Positions 20,995 to 33,655 of a DNA stretch of 64,000 bases are shown here, one piece after another. Positions within the stretch are counted from its first letter, which is position 1; every line of letters starts with the position of its first letter. The notes beneath the pieces were generated by a model. That model saw only the letters and a list, made by a program, of their open reading frames with translations, made no database searches and was not told the origin of the DNA. A program made the translations under genes and the position numbers. Source of the DNA: Cololabis saira (Eukaryota > Chordata > Actinopteri > Beloniformes > Belonidae); the NCBI RefSeq assembly GCF_033807715.1, contig NC_084598.1, positions 47,531,986 to 47,595,985 on the forward strand, given 5' to 3'.

Positions 20995-23900
20995 TTGGTA
21001 AAACAGATAATCCACTTAGGCTAACTAGTAAAACAGCTAATCCACATAAGCTAACTAGTTGAACAGCTAATTTACTTCAGTTCACTAGTAAAACAGCTAA
21101 TGTACTAAATTCACTAGTAAAACAGCTAATCTACTATAGTTCACTAGTAAAACAGCTAATGTACTTAAGTTCACTAGTAAAACAACTAATCTACTATAGT
21201 TCACTAGTAAAACAGCTAATCTACTATAGTTCACTAGTAAAACAGCTAATCTACTATAGTTCACTAGTAAAACAACTAATCTACTATAGTTCACTAGTAA
21301 AACAGCTAATGTACTTAAGTTCACTAGTAAAACAACTAATTTACTATAGTTCACTAGTAAAACAGCTAATCTACTATAGTTCACTAGTAAAACAGCTAAT
21401 CTACTTAAGGTCAGTAGTAAAACAGCTAATGTACTTAAGTTCACTAGTAAAACAACTAATTTACTATAGTTCACTAGTAAAACAGCTAATCTATTATAGT
21501 TCACTAGTAAAACAGCTAATGTACTTAAGTTCACTAGTAAAACAGCTAATGTACTATAGTTCACTAGTAAAACAGCTAATCTACTATAGTTCACTAGTAA
21601 AACAGCTAATCTACTATAGTTCACTAGTAAAACAGCTAATCTACTATAGTTCACTAGTAAAACAGCTAATCTACTATAGTTCACTAGTAAAACAGCTAAT
21701 CTACTATAGTTCACTAGTAAAACAGCTAATCTACTATAGTTCACTAGTAAAACAGCTAATCTACTATAGTTCACTAGTAAAACAGCTAATCTACTATAGT
21801 TCACTAGTAAAACAGCTAATCTACTTAAGTTCACTAGTAAAACAGCTAATCTACTTAAGTTCACTAGTAAAACAGCTAATCTACTATAGTTCACTAGTAA
21901 AACAGCTAATCTACTATAGTTCACTAGTAAAACAGCTAATCTACTTAAGTTCACTAGTAAAACAGCTAATCTACTTAAGTTCACTAGTAAAACAGCTAAT
22001 CTACTATAGTTCACTAGTAAAAAAGCTAATCTACTATAGTTCACTAGTAAAACAGCTAATCTACTATAGTTCACTAGTAAAACAGCTAATCTACTTAATT
22101 TCACTAGTAAAACATCTTATCTACTATAGTTCACTAGTAAAACAGCTAATCTACTTAAGTTCACTAGTAAAACAGCTAATGTACTATAGTTCACTAGTAA
22201 AACAGCTAATCTACTTAAATTCACTAGTAAAACAGCTAATCTACTATAGTTCACTAGTAAAACAGCTAATCTACTTAAATTCACTAGTAAAACATCTAAT
22301 CTACTATAGTTCACTAGTAAAACAGCTAATGTACTTAAGTTCACTAGTAAAACAGCTAATCTACTATAGTTCACTAGTAAAACAACTAATCTACTATAGT
22401 TCACTAGTAAAACAGCTAATGTACTTAAGTTCACTAGTAAAACAGCTAATGTACTTAAGTTCACTAGTAAAACAGCTAATCTACTATAGTTCACTAGTAA
22501 AACAACTAATCTACTTAAATTCACTAGTAAAACAGCTAATCTACTTAGATTCACCAGTAAAACAGCTAATCTACTATAGTTCACTAGTAAAACAGCTAAT
22601 CTACTATAGTTCACTAGTAAAACAGCTAATCTACTATAGTTCACTAGTAAAACAGCTAATCTACTATAGTTCACTAGTAAAACAACTAATCTACTATAGT
22701 TCACTAGTAAAACAGCTAATCTACTTAAGTTCACTAGTAAAACAGCTAATCTACTTAAGTTCACTAGTAAAACAGCTAATGTACTCAGATTCACTAGTAA
22801 AACAGCTAATCTACTTAAGTTCACTGGTAAAACAGTTAATCTACTTAAGTTCACTAGTAAAACAGCTAATCTACTTAAATTCACTAGTAAAACAGCTAAT
22901 CTACTATAGTTCACTAGTAAAACAGCTAATCTACTTAAGTTCACTAGTAAAACAGCTAATCTACTTAAGTTCACTAGTAAAACAGCTAATCTACTTAAGT
23001 TCACTAGTAAAACAGCTAATCTACTATAGTTCACTAGTAAAACAACTAATCTACTATAGTTCACTAGTAAAACAGCTAATCTACTTAAATTCACTAGTAA
23101 AACAGCTAATCTACTATAGTTCACTAGTAAAACAGCTAATCTACTTAAATTCACTAGTAAAACAGCTAATCTACTATAGTTCACTAGTAAAACAGCTAAT
23201 CTACTATAGTTCACTAGTAAAACAGCTAATCTACTATAGTTCACTAGTAAAACAGCTAATCTACTATAGTTCACTAGTAAAACAGCTAATCTACTTAAGT
23301 TCACTAGTAAAACAGCTAATGTACTATAGTTCACTAGTAAAACAGCTAATCTACTTAAATTCACTAGTAAAACAGCTAATCTACTATAGTTCACTAGTAA
23401 AACAGCTAATCTACTTAAATTCACTAGTAAAACATCTAATCTACTATAGTTCACTAGTAAAACAGCTAATGTACTTAAGTTCACTAGTAAAACAGCTAAT
23501 CTACTATAGTTCACTAGTAAAACAACTAATCTACTATAGATCACTAGTAAAACAGCTAATGTACTTAAGTTCACTAGTAAAACAGCTAATCTACTATAGT
23601 TCACTAGTAAAACAACTAATCTACTTAAATTCACTAGTAAAACAGCTAATCTACTTAGATTCACCAGTAAAACAGCTAATCTACTATAGTTCACTAGTAA
23701 AACAGCTAATGTACTTAAGTTCACTAGTAAAACAGCTAATCTACTATAGTTCACTAGTAAAACAACTAATCTACTTAAATTCACTAGTAAAACAGCTAAT
23801 CTACTTAGATTCACCAGTAAAACAGCTAATCTACTATAGTTCACTAGTAAAACAGCTAATCTACTATAGTTCACTAGTAAAACAGCTAATCTACTATAGT

Positions 23901-26900
23901 TCACTAGTAAAACAGCTAATCTACTATAGTTCACTAGTAAAACAACTAATCTACTATAGTTCACTAGTAAAACAGCTAATCTACTTAAGTTCACTAGTAA
24001 AACAGCTAATCTACTTAAGTTCACTAGTAAAACAGCTAATGTACTCAGATTCACTAGTAAAACAGCTAATCTACTTAAGTTCACTGGTAAAACAGTTAAT
24101 CTACTTAAGTTCACTAGTAAAACAGCTAATCTACTTAAATTCACTAGTAAAACAGCTAATCTACTATAGTTCACTAGTAAAACAGCTAATCTACTTAAGT
24201 TCACTAGTAAAACAGCTAATCTACTTAAGTTCACTAGTAAAACAGCTAATCTACTTAAGTTCACTAGTAAAACAGCTAATCTACTATAGTTCACTAGTAA
24301 AACAACTAATCTACTATAGTTCACTAGTAAAACAGCTAATCTACTTAAATTCACTAGTAAAACAGCTAATCTACTATAGTTCACTAGTAAAACAGCTAAT
24401 CTACTATAGTTCACTAGTAAAAAAGCTAATCTACTATAGTTCACTAGTAAAACAGCTAATCTACTATAGTTCACTAGTAAAACAGCTAATCTACTTAATT
24501 TCACTAGTAAAACATCTAATCTACTATAGTTCACTAGTAAAACAGCTAATCTACTTAAGTTCACTAGTAAAACAGCTAATGTACTATAGTTCACTAGTAA
24601 AACAGCTAATCTACTTAAATTCACTAGTAAAACAGCTAATCTACTATAGTTCACTAGTAAAACAGCTAATCTACTTAAATTCACTAGTAAAACATCTAAT
24701 CTACTATAGTTCACTAGTAAAACAGCTAATGTACTTAAGTTCACTAGTAAAACAGCTAATCTACTATAGTTCACTAGTAAAACAACTAATCTACTATAGA
24801 TCACTAGTAAAACAGCTAATGTACTTAAGTTCACTAGTAAAACAGCTAATCTACTATAGTTCACTAGTAAAACAACTAATCTACTTAAATTCACTAGTAA
24901 AACAGCTAATCTACTTAGATTCACCAGTAAAACAGCTAATCTACTATAGTTCACTAGTAAAACAGCTAATGTACTTAAGTTCACTAGTAAAACAGCTAAT
25001 CTACTATAGTTCACTAGTAAAACAACTAATCTACTTAAATTCACTAGTAAAACAGCTAATCTACTTAGATTCACCAGTAAAACAGCTAATCTACTATAGT
25101 TCACTAGTAAAACAGCTAATCTACTATAGTTCACTAGTAAAACAGCTAATCTACTATAGTTCACTAGTAAAACAGCTAATCTACTATAGTTCACTAGTAA
25201 AACAACTAATCTACTATAGTTCACTAGTAAAACAGCTAATCTACTTAAGTTCACTAGTAAAACAGCTAATCTACTTAAGTTCACTAGTAAAACAGCTAAT
25301 GTACTCAGATTCACTAGTAAAACAGCTAATCTACTTAAGTTCACTGGTAAAACAGTTAATCTACTTAAGTTCACTAGTAAAACAGCTAATCTACTTAAAT
25401 TCACTAGTAAAACAGCTAATCTACTATAGTTCACTAGTAAAACAGCTAATCTACTTAAGTTCACTAGTAAAACAGCTAATCTACTATAGTTCACTAGTAA
25501 AAAAGCTAATCTACTATAGTTCACTAGTAAAACAGCTAATCTACTTAAGTTCACTAGTAAAACAGCTAATCTACTTAAGTTCACTAGTAAAACAGCTAAT
25601 CTACTTAAGTTCACTAGTAAAACAGCTAATCTACTTAAGTTCACTAGTAAAACAGCTAATCTACTATAGTTCACTAGTAAAAAAGCTAATCTACTATAGT
25701 TCACTAGTAAAACAGCTAATCTACTATAGTTCACTAGTAAAACAGCTAATCTACTTAAATTCACTAGTAAAACAGCTAATCTACTTAGATTCACCAGTAA
25801 AACAGCTAATCTACTATAGTTCACTAGTAAAACAGCTAATCTACTATAGTTCACTAGTAAAACAGCTAATCTACTATAGTTCACTAGTAAAACAGCTAAT
25901 CTACTATAGTTCACTAGTAAAACAACTAATCTACTATAGTTCACTAGTAAAACAGCTAATCTACTTAAATTCACTAGTAAAACAGCTAATCTACTATAGT
26001 TCACTAGTAAAACAGCTAATGTACTTAAGTTCACTAGTAAAACAGCTAATCTACTATAGTTCACTAGTAAAACAACTAATCTACTATAGTTCACTAGTAA
26101 AACAGCTAATGTACTTAAGTTCACTAGTAAAACAGCTAATGTACTTAAGTTCACTAGTAAAAGAGCTAATCTACTATAGTTCACTAGTAAAAAAGCTAAT
26201 CTACTATAGTTCACTAGTAAAACAGCTAATCTACTATAGTTCACTAGTAAAACAACTAATCTACTTAAATTCACTAGTAAAACAGCTAATCTACTTAGAT
26301 TCACCAGTAAAACAGCTAATCTACTATAGTTCACTAGTAAAACAGCTAATCTACTATAGTTCACTAGTAAAACAGCTAATCTACAATAGTTCACTAGTAA
26401 AACAGCTAATCTACTATAGTTCACTAGTAAAACAGCTAATCTACTATAGTTCACTAGTAAAACAGCTAATCTACTATAGTTCACTAGTAAAACAACTAAT
26501 CTACTATAGTTCACTAGTAAAACAACTAATCTACTATAGTTCACTAGTAAAACAGCTAATCTACTATAGTTCACTAGTAAAACAGCTAATCTACTTAAGT
26601 TCACTAGTAAAACAGCTAATCTACTTAGATTCACTAGTAAAACAGCTAATCTACTTAGATTCACTAGTAAAACAGCTAATCTACTATAGTTCACTAGTAA
26701 AACAGCTAATCTACTATAGTTCACTAGTAAAACAGCTAATCTACTTAGATTCACTAGTAAAACAGCTAATCTACTTAGATTCACTAGTAAAACAGCTAAT
26801 CTACTATAGTTCACTAGTAAAACAGCTAATCTACTATAGTTCACTAGTAAAACAGCTAATCTACTTAAATCCACTAGTAAAACAGCTAATCTACTATAGT

Positions 26901-27065
26901 TCACTAGTAAAACAGCTAATCTACTATAGTTCACTAGTAAAACAGCTAATCTACTATAGTTCACTAGTAAAACAGCTAATGTACTTAAGTCCACTAGTAA
27001 AACAGCTAATCTACTATAGTTCACTAGTAAAACAGCTAATCTACTTAAATTCACTAGTAAAACAG
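20995..27065. repeat. 30-bp satellite array, left block
   Basis: About 202 head-to-tail 30-bp units carrying TTCACTAGTAAAACAGCTAA plus a variable CTACTATAG or CTACTTAAG segment. From 21121 to 27060 the array is 198 units with no indel at all, while the left edge (20995-21120) is diverged. Rare variant units (GTACTCAGAT, CACTGGTAAAACAGTTAAT, TTCACCAGTAA) recur at exact 1260-bp spacing, showing a 42-unit higher-order repeat. Because the unit length is divisible by three and one frame per strand lacks stops, open frames of 1,971 and 1,645 codons span it. Their products would be monotonous decapeptide repeats and are not credible genes. Confidence 0.98.
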
Positions 27066-27070
27066 CTAAT

Positions 27071-29756
27071 TTAGTTTTAGTTTAGTTTAGTTTATTTATT
27101 TAGCAATATAAGACAAATATAAACAAAAAAATGAAAAACAATGAAATAACATGCAAGGAAAGGAAGAAGCCTGGTGGATTATATAGAATCCTTTCCATAT
27201 ATGAATAAAACACAAAACAAAGCTACACAAGGGAGAGTAAAAAAAAACAAAAAAAACACAAGAAAATGTAACTCAGATCAAATAATGAACATTACAAAGA
27301 TGAAACAATAAGAAAGCTCTTTAAATGTTTTTTGAATATTGGCAAGGATGGTGATGATTTAAGAGATTTATTGAGTGAATTCCACAAGTGGGGACCTCTG
27401 TAAGTGATGAAAGATTGATGTTTACCAGTTCTACAAAACAGTAAATTAAAATCATCTTTGTGCCTTGTGGCATACGAATGAATATCGGAATTAACATAAA
27501 AGAAATTATGAAAAGAAGAAGGAAGATCTTGTATATAATTTTTTAAATTTGAACATAAATAAACATGTTTTGAAAATGTTAATTTTATTGACTGATAATA
27601 ATGAATATTTAATGAAAAGGGGAGCTGATGGCTCATATCTGTTTACATGTGATATCATTCTGAGAAACCTTTTTTGAATAATCAATAATTTATTAATATA
27701 TGTTGGATGTGTCGAAGCCCAAACAAGGTTGCAGTAATTAAGATGAGGGAAGATTAAACTATAATAGAGAGTTAAATGAGAGGAAGGAAGAACAAAAGGA
27801 CAAACTTTTCTCAAAATACCAAGCATCTTCATAGATTTCATGCATACAGTATCTATATGTTGTTTCCAATTTAAACAATCATCGATAATGACACTCAAGA
27901 ATTTAGTATGAGTAACCTGGCAAATTTCAGAGCCATTGATTATAATTCTAGGTTTTTCTTTGGGGAATGTTTTGTTTTTGTTACTAAAAATCATGAAGTT
28001 GCATTTTTTAATATTAAGAGTAAGCTTGTTCAGTTGAAACCATTTGAAGACATCCAATAATTCATTGTTAACATAATTGACAAGGGTATTTAAATCCCTG
28101 TGTGAGGCAACGAGATTAGTATCATCAGCAAATAAAATCGGAAGAAATGTATTACAGTTCATGGTTAAATCATTAATATAAATCAAAAACAATAAAGGAC
28201 CAAGTATGGAGCCCTGTGGAACCCCAACTGATATTTTTAACTTTGTGGAATAGCAACCATTGATGCGTACATATTGTTCTCTGTCTTGTAGATAGTTTGA
28301 AAACCACTTGAGAGCAACATCCTGTAGGCCATATCTTTTAAGTTTAGAGACAAGAATCTCATGATTTACTGTATCGAAAGCTTTTGTTAAATCTAAGAAA
28401 ACATCAAGAACATATTTCTCATCTTCTAGAGCAGAAGAGATATTGTTGACAAGCTGTAGCAGGGCGTGTTCCGTTGAGTATTTCTTGCGAAAACCATATT
28501 GGTGGCAATAGAGGATGTTGTTCTGAAGAAGGTGATCCGAAATTCTGGAATAAATAAGTTTTTCGAGAATTTTAGAAAAACAGGGAAGTATTGATATAGG
28601 ACGATAATTGCTAAAGTGATTAGAATCTCCCGATTTGTGTAACGGCAAAACTTTTGCTGTTTTAAAATCACGTGGAACCACACCAGATTGTAAAGATAAA
28701 CCAAAAATATGAGTTAAAGGTTGAATAATAAAATCAATAATTTCTTTAATGAAACTACTTTTAAACCCATCATGACCTTCAGCAGAGTTTTTTAAATTTA
28801 AGACAATACCCCTCACTTCAGCAATGGTCGGGGGATCAAAACTGCAGAGTGGAGAAAACTGACCCTTAATCAAACTAGATGGTTTTGCATGAGAATCATT
28901 TATGTTCGCTGCCAGCGAAAGGCCAATATTTACAAAGAAGTCATTTAAGCCATTTGCAATTTCTCTCTCATTGAGAGGAGCACCTTCATTTCCTAGCACC
29001 TCAACTGGGACTGTTAATTGACGTGTTTTACGTTGTAACAATTGATTAATGACACTCCAGGTGGACTTAATGTCACTAGATGCTTGGTTAAATTTGTCTG
29101 AAAAATATTTATTTTTTGCATACCTTAGAGATTGAGTAAATGTATTTTTACATTCCTTGTAAGTTTGCACATTAAATGGTGTAGGACTTAGAATAGATTT
29201 TTTATATAGTTTCCTTTTTAGCAGAGAATGTTTTCTTAAATCTGATGTAAACCAAGGATTTGCTTTAGGATTTCTTTTCTCTTTTTTAGTAGTAATCATT
29301 GGGAAACATTTCTCAAAGACAAGATTAAAAAGCAATAAAAATGACTGGTAAGCTTTCTCCACTTTTTGCAGCCGTAAAACAACATCCCATGACACATCCT
29401 TTATGGAAGATATGAAAAGTTCCACATTCCTTTTGGAATATTTGCGATATCTTATTTCCTCTTGTACCAAGTTGTTACTAATCGTTTTATCATTGAGATG
29501 AATTATTTGAAAAACTGGGAGATGATCTGAAATATCATTTAACAACAGACCAGAAGTAATTTCAAGATTCAAAAAATTGATTAGGATATTATCAATGAGT
29601 GTGGATGATGAAGAAGCTATTCTGGAAGGTCTGTGGATTGAAGGATAAAAATAAGTAGAGTAAAGAGCATTAAGAAAATCTACAGTAGTTGACTGCTTGC
29701 TATTGAAAAGATTAACATTGAAATCACCTAGTAATACACACTTTTTCCGCTCCTTG
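27071..29756 (-). mobile_element. 5'-truncated non-LTR retrotransposon (L2/CR1/Jockey group)
   Basis: On the minus strand the open frame enters straight from the satellite and reads the C-terminal part of an AP endonuclease (VLLGDFN, ISDHLPVF). A complete reverse transcriptase follows: NYRPISILPCFSKILEKLI, QYGFRKKYSTEHAL, FLDLTKAFDTVNHEI (motif A Asp), VGVPQGSILGPLLFLIYIND, then LFADDTNL (catalytic FADD). Near 27540 an A/T-run frameshift moves the remaining C-terminus (YATRHKDDF, PHLWNSLNKSLKSS) to another frame, ending at 27292. The 3' tail is (AAACT)n-like at 27071-27095. CTAAT precedes and follows the insertion, as expected of target-primed insertion into the satellite. 5' truncation removes the start of the endonuclease and any ORF1. 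The shared frame with the repeat is accidental. Confidence 0.9.
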
Positions 29757-31432
29757 CAATCTAATCTACTTAAGTTCACTAGTAAAACAGCTAATCTACT
29801 TAAGTTCACTAGTAAAACAGCTAATCTACTTAAGTTCACTAGTAAAACAGCTAATCTACTATAGTTCACTAGTAAAACAACTAATCTACTATAGTTCACT
29901 AGTAAAACAGCTAATCTACTATAGTTCACTAGTAAAACAACTAATCTACTATAGTTCACTAGTAAAACAGCTAATCTACTATAGTTCACTAGTAAAACAG
30001 CTAATCTACTTAAGTTCACTAGTAAAACAACTAATCTATTTAAATGCACTAGTAAAACAGTTAATCTACTATAGTTCACTAGTAAAACAGCTAATGTACT
30101 AAATTCACTAGTAAAACAACTAATCTACTGTAGTTCACTAGTAAAACAGCTAATCTACTATAGTTCACTAGTAAAACAGCAAATCTACTATAGTTCACTA
30201 GTAAAACAGCTAATGTAATAAATTCACTAGTAAAACAGCTAATCTACTTAAGTTCACTAGTAAAACAGCTAATCTACTATAGTTCACTAGTAAAACAGCT
30301 AATCTACAAAATTCACTAGTAAAACAACTAATCTACTATAGTTCACTAGTAAAACAGCTAATCTACTATAGTTCACTAGTAAAACAGCTAATCTACTATA
30401 GTTCACTAGTAAAACAGCTAATCTACAAAATTCACTAGTAAAACAACTAATCTACTATAGTTCACTAGTAAAACAGCTAATCTACTATAGTTCACTAGTA
30501 AAACAGCTAATCTACTATAGTTCACTAGTAAAACAGCTAATCTACTATAGTTCACTAGTAAAACAGCTAATCTACTATAGTTCACTAGTAAAACAGCTAA
30601 TCTACTATAGTTCACTAGTAAAACAGCTAATCTACTATAGTTCACTAGTAAAACAGCTAATCTACTATAGTTCACTAGTAAAACAGCTAATCTACAAAAT
30701 TCACTAGTAAAACAACTAATCTACTATAGTTCACTAGTAAAACAGCTAATCTACTATAGTTCACTAGTAAAACAGCTAATCTACAAAATTCACTAGTAAA
30801 ACAACTAATCTACTATAGTTCACTAGTAAAACAGCTAATCTACTATAGTTCACTAGTAAAACAGCTAATCTACTATAGTTCACTAGTAAAACAGCTAATC
30901 TACTATAGTTCACTAGTAAAACAGCTAATCTACTATAGTTCACTAGTAAAACAGCTAATCTACTATAGTTCACTAGTAAAACAGCTAATCTACTATAGTT
31001 CACTAGTAAAACAGCTAATCTACTATAGTTCACTAGTAAAACAGCTAATCTACTATAGTTCACTAGTAAAACAGCTAATCTACTATAGTTCACTAGTAAA
31101 ACAGCTAATCTACAAAATTCACTAGTAAAACAACTAATCTACTATAGTTCACTAGTAAAACAGCTAATCTACTATAGTTCACTAGTAAAACAGCTAATCT
31201 ACTATAGTTCACTAGTAAAACAGCTAATCTACTATAGTTCACTAGTAAAACAGCTAATCTACTATAGTTCACTAGTAAAACAGCTAATCTACAAAATTCA
31301 CTAGTAAAACAACTAATCTACTGTAGTTCACTAGTAAAACAACTAATCTACTATAGTTCACTAGTAAAACAGCTAATCTACTTAAGTTCACTAGTAAAAC
31401 AGCTAATCTACTTCAGTTCATTAGTAAAAGAG
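29757..31432. repeat. 30-bp satellite array, right block
   Basis: Continuation of the same satellite beyond the LINE, about 56 units. Here some units are 29 bp, with CTACAAAATTCACTAG or GTACTAAATTCACTAG replacing the usual segment (about 30097, 30213, 30305, 30425, 30693, 30783, 31112, 31292), so the frame is lost repeatedly. Toward 31430 the units decay. Confidence 0.97.
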
Positions 31433-31815
31433 CTAATCCTCGTACGTTCATGAGCAGGAAAACAAACATATAAGTAGATGGTTCTTTACTGTTTCCTTTT
31501 TCCAGCAGCCACAAAGAAACAGAAGCAGAGCAACATTCTCTCTCTGCTAATTAGAGCATGACTAACGACTAACGGTGACGCAGTGCTGTTGCTGCAGTAG
31601 ATCTGGCTGTTGCAGAGTAAATAAATAAATATCAGGAAATTCTGGGTCAGGAGAGTAATGTATTTTTGATTCCAGTGAGCACGAATGACGTCATCACGCA
31701 TGTTGTGTAACGTGCGTGAGCCAACAGTCGACAGTAAACACGGAGCCCAAGCGATACAGACGCTGGAAAGTCTGGTTACATTTCAGTAAAAAAGACGACA
31801 ACAGATAACTCGCAA
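31433..31815. other. unassigned spacer between arrays
   Basis: No gene or element recognised. Low-copy sequence with a short AAATAAATAAATAT stretch near 31620. Confidence 0.45.
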
Positions 31816-33002
31816 CACTGTAACTGTACCAAATATTAATGCCCATGGACCACTGGTTCTTGGTAACTGTACCAAATATTAATGTCCATGGGCCACTGGT
31901 TCTTGGTAACTGTACCAAATATTAATGTCCATGGACCACTGGTTCTTGGTAACTGTACCAAATATTAATGTCCATGGACCACTGGTTCTTGGTAACTGTA
32001 CCAAATATTAATGTCCATGGACCACTGGTTCTTGGTAACTGTACCAAATATTAATGTCCATGGACCACTGGTTCTTGGTAACTGTACCAAATATTAATGT
32101 CCATGGACCACTGGTTCTTGGGGTAACTGTACCAAATATTAATGTCCGTGGACCACTGGTTCTTGGGGTAACTGTACCAAATATTAATGTCCATAGACCA
32201 CTGGTTCTTGGGGTAACTGTACCAAATATTAATGTCCATGGACCACTGGTTCTTGGGGTAACTGTACCAAATATTAATGTCCATGGACCACTGGTTCTTG
32301 GTAACTGTACCAAATATTAATGTCCATGGACCACTGGTTCTTGGGGTAACTGTACCAAATATTAATGTCCATGGACCACTGGTTCTTGGGGTAACTGTAC
32401 CAAATATTAATGTCCATGGACCACTGGTTCTTGGTAACTGTACCAAATATTAATGTCCATGTACCACTGGTTCTTGGTAACTGTACCAAATATTAATGTC
32501 CATGGACCACTGGTTCTAGGTAACTGTACCAAATATTAATGTCCATGGACCACTGGTTCTTGGTAACTGTGCCAAATATTAATGTCCATGGACCACTGGT
32601 TCTTGGGGTAACTGTACCAAATATTAATGTCCATGGACCAGTGGTTCTTGGGGTAACTGTACCAAATATTAATGTCCATGGACCACTGGTTCTTGGTAAC
32701 TGTACCAAATATTAATGTCCATGTACCACTGGTTCTTGGTAAATGTACCAAATATTAATGTCCATGTACCACTGGTTCTTGGTAAATGTACCAAATATTA
32801 ATGTCCATGGACCACTGGTTCTTGGTAACTGTACCAAATATTAATGTCCATGGACCACTGGTTCTTGGTAACTGTACCAAATATTAATGTCCATGGACCA
32901 CTGGTTCTTGGGGTAACTGTACCAAATATTAATGTCCATGGACCACTGGTTCTTGGGGTAACTGTACTAAATATTAATGTCCATGGACCACTGGTTCTTG
33001 GC
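31816..33002. repeat. 43/45-bp minisatellite
   Basis: About 27 units containing AACTGTACCAAATATTAATG and CCATGGACCACTGGTTCTTG, in two lengths depending on GGTAA or GGGGTAA at the junction. There are few substitutions between units, implying recent homogenisation. Confidence 0.96.
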
Positions 33003-33014
33003 TCTGATTGTTGT

Positions 33015-33165
33015 AGCAGCTCCGTTTGGTTCTGATTGTTCTCAGTTTGGTTCGGATTGTTCTCAGTTTGGTTCTGATTGATCTCAGTTTGGTTCTGATT
33101 GATCTCAGTTTGGTTCTGATTGTTGTAGCATCAGTTTGGTTCTGATTGTTGTAGCATCTCAGTTG
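33015..33165. repeat. 21-bp repeat cluster, left part
   Basis: Six to seven copies of a unit with GTTTGGTTCTGATTGTTCTC and variants (GATCTC, GTTGTAGCATC). The same unit reappears at 40672-40735, about 7.5 kb away, so the two probably were one cluster. Confidence 0.85.
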
Positions 33166-33655
33166 AGATCACGTGCAATAATAATCATTTAGCACCTTTG
33201 GTAATAATCATGTCTGCCTCACTCTGCTGCACCTCTCACTTTTTCTATTTCTTTTGTGTAATTTTTGTATAATTTGTTTTGTATAATTGTAAATAGGTTA
33301 TTTTATTCAGAGCTGTCCTATTTATTTTCTATACCTCAAACTGCTGAACCTTAGATGTTTATTCTGTATATATGACCTTGTATGTCCGTGACCTGACGTG
33401 ACCTTTGACTGCAGCCGCTGCGGCCGGACCTGTCTGTCCCGCATCGGGCTTGTCAGCCACGAGCGTGCCTGCAGTCGACGTGGACAGCCCCCTTCATAAA
33501 ATCTTCGTTCGCGAAGCCAAGCCAAGAGATGTCAAGAAATACCACATTTGTTTATTTGTTTGTTTACTGCCTAAAGAGCGAAATTACTGGAGTCAAATTC
33601 CTTGTTGGACAATGTTCGAAACTGGAAACCAATAAAGATGATTCTGATTCTGATA
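33166..33655 (+). mobile_element. LINE 3' end with C-terminal zinc finger
   Basis: The plus frame 33404-33499 encodes the last 31 residues of an element protein, with a C-x2-C-x12-H-x3-C finger (CSRCGRTCLSRIGLVSHERA then C), ending in TAA. This finger is typical of the C-terminus of some fish LINE polyproteins. The 3' UTR ends GGAGTCAAATTCCTTGTTGG ... CAATAAAGATGATTCTGATT, a classic fish LINE end with GATTCT tail repeats. The rest of the element is absent, and the decamer array starts immediately after the tail. Confidence 0.75.

Noticed and set aside
21159..27074. A 1,971-codon plus-strand frame and a 1,645-codon minus-strand frame over the same DNA
   Set aside because: The 30-bp unit is a multiple of three and has one stop-free frame on each strand; the products are monotonous decapeptides with no start, exon or domain context.
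20995..31432. CRISPR-like regular repeats
   Set aside because: Units are contiguous with no unique spacers, and the DNA is vertebrate.
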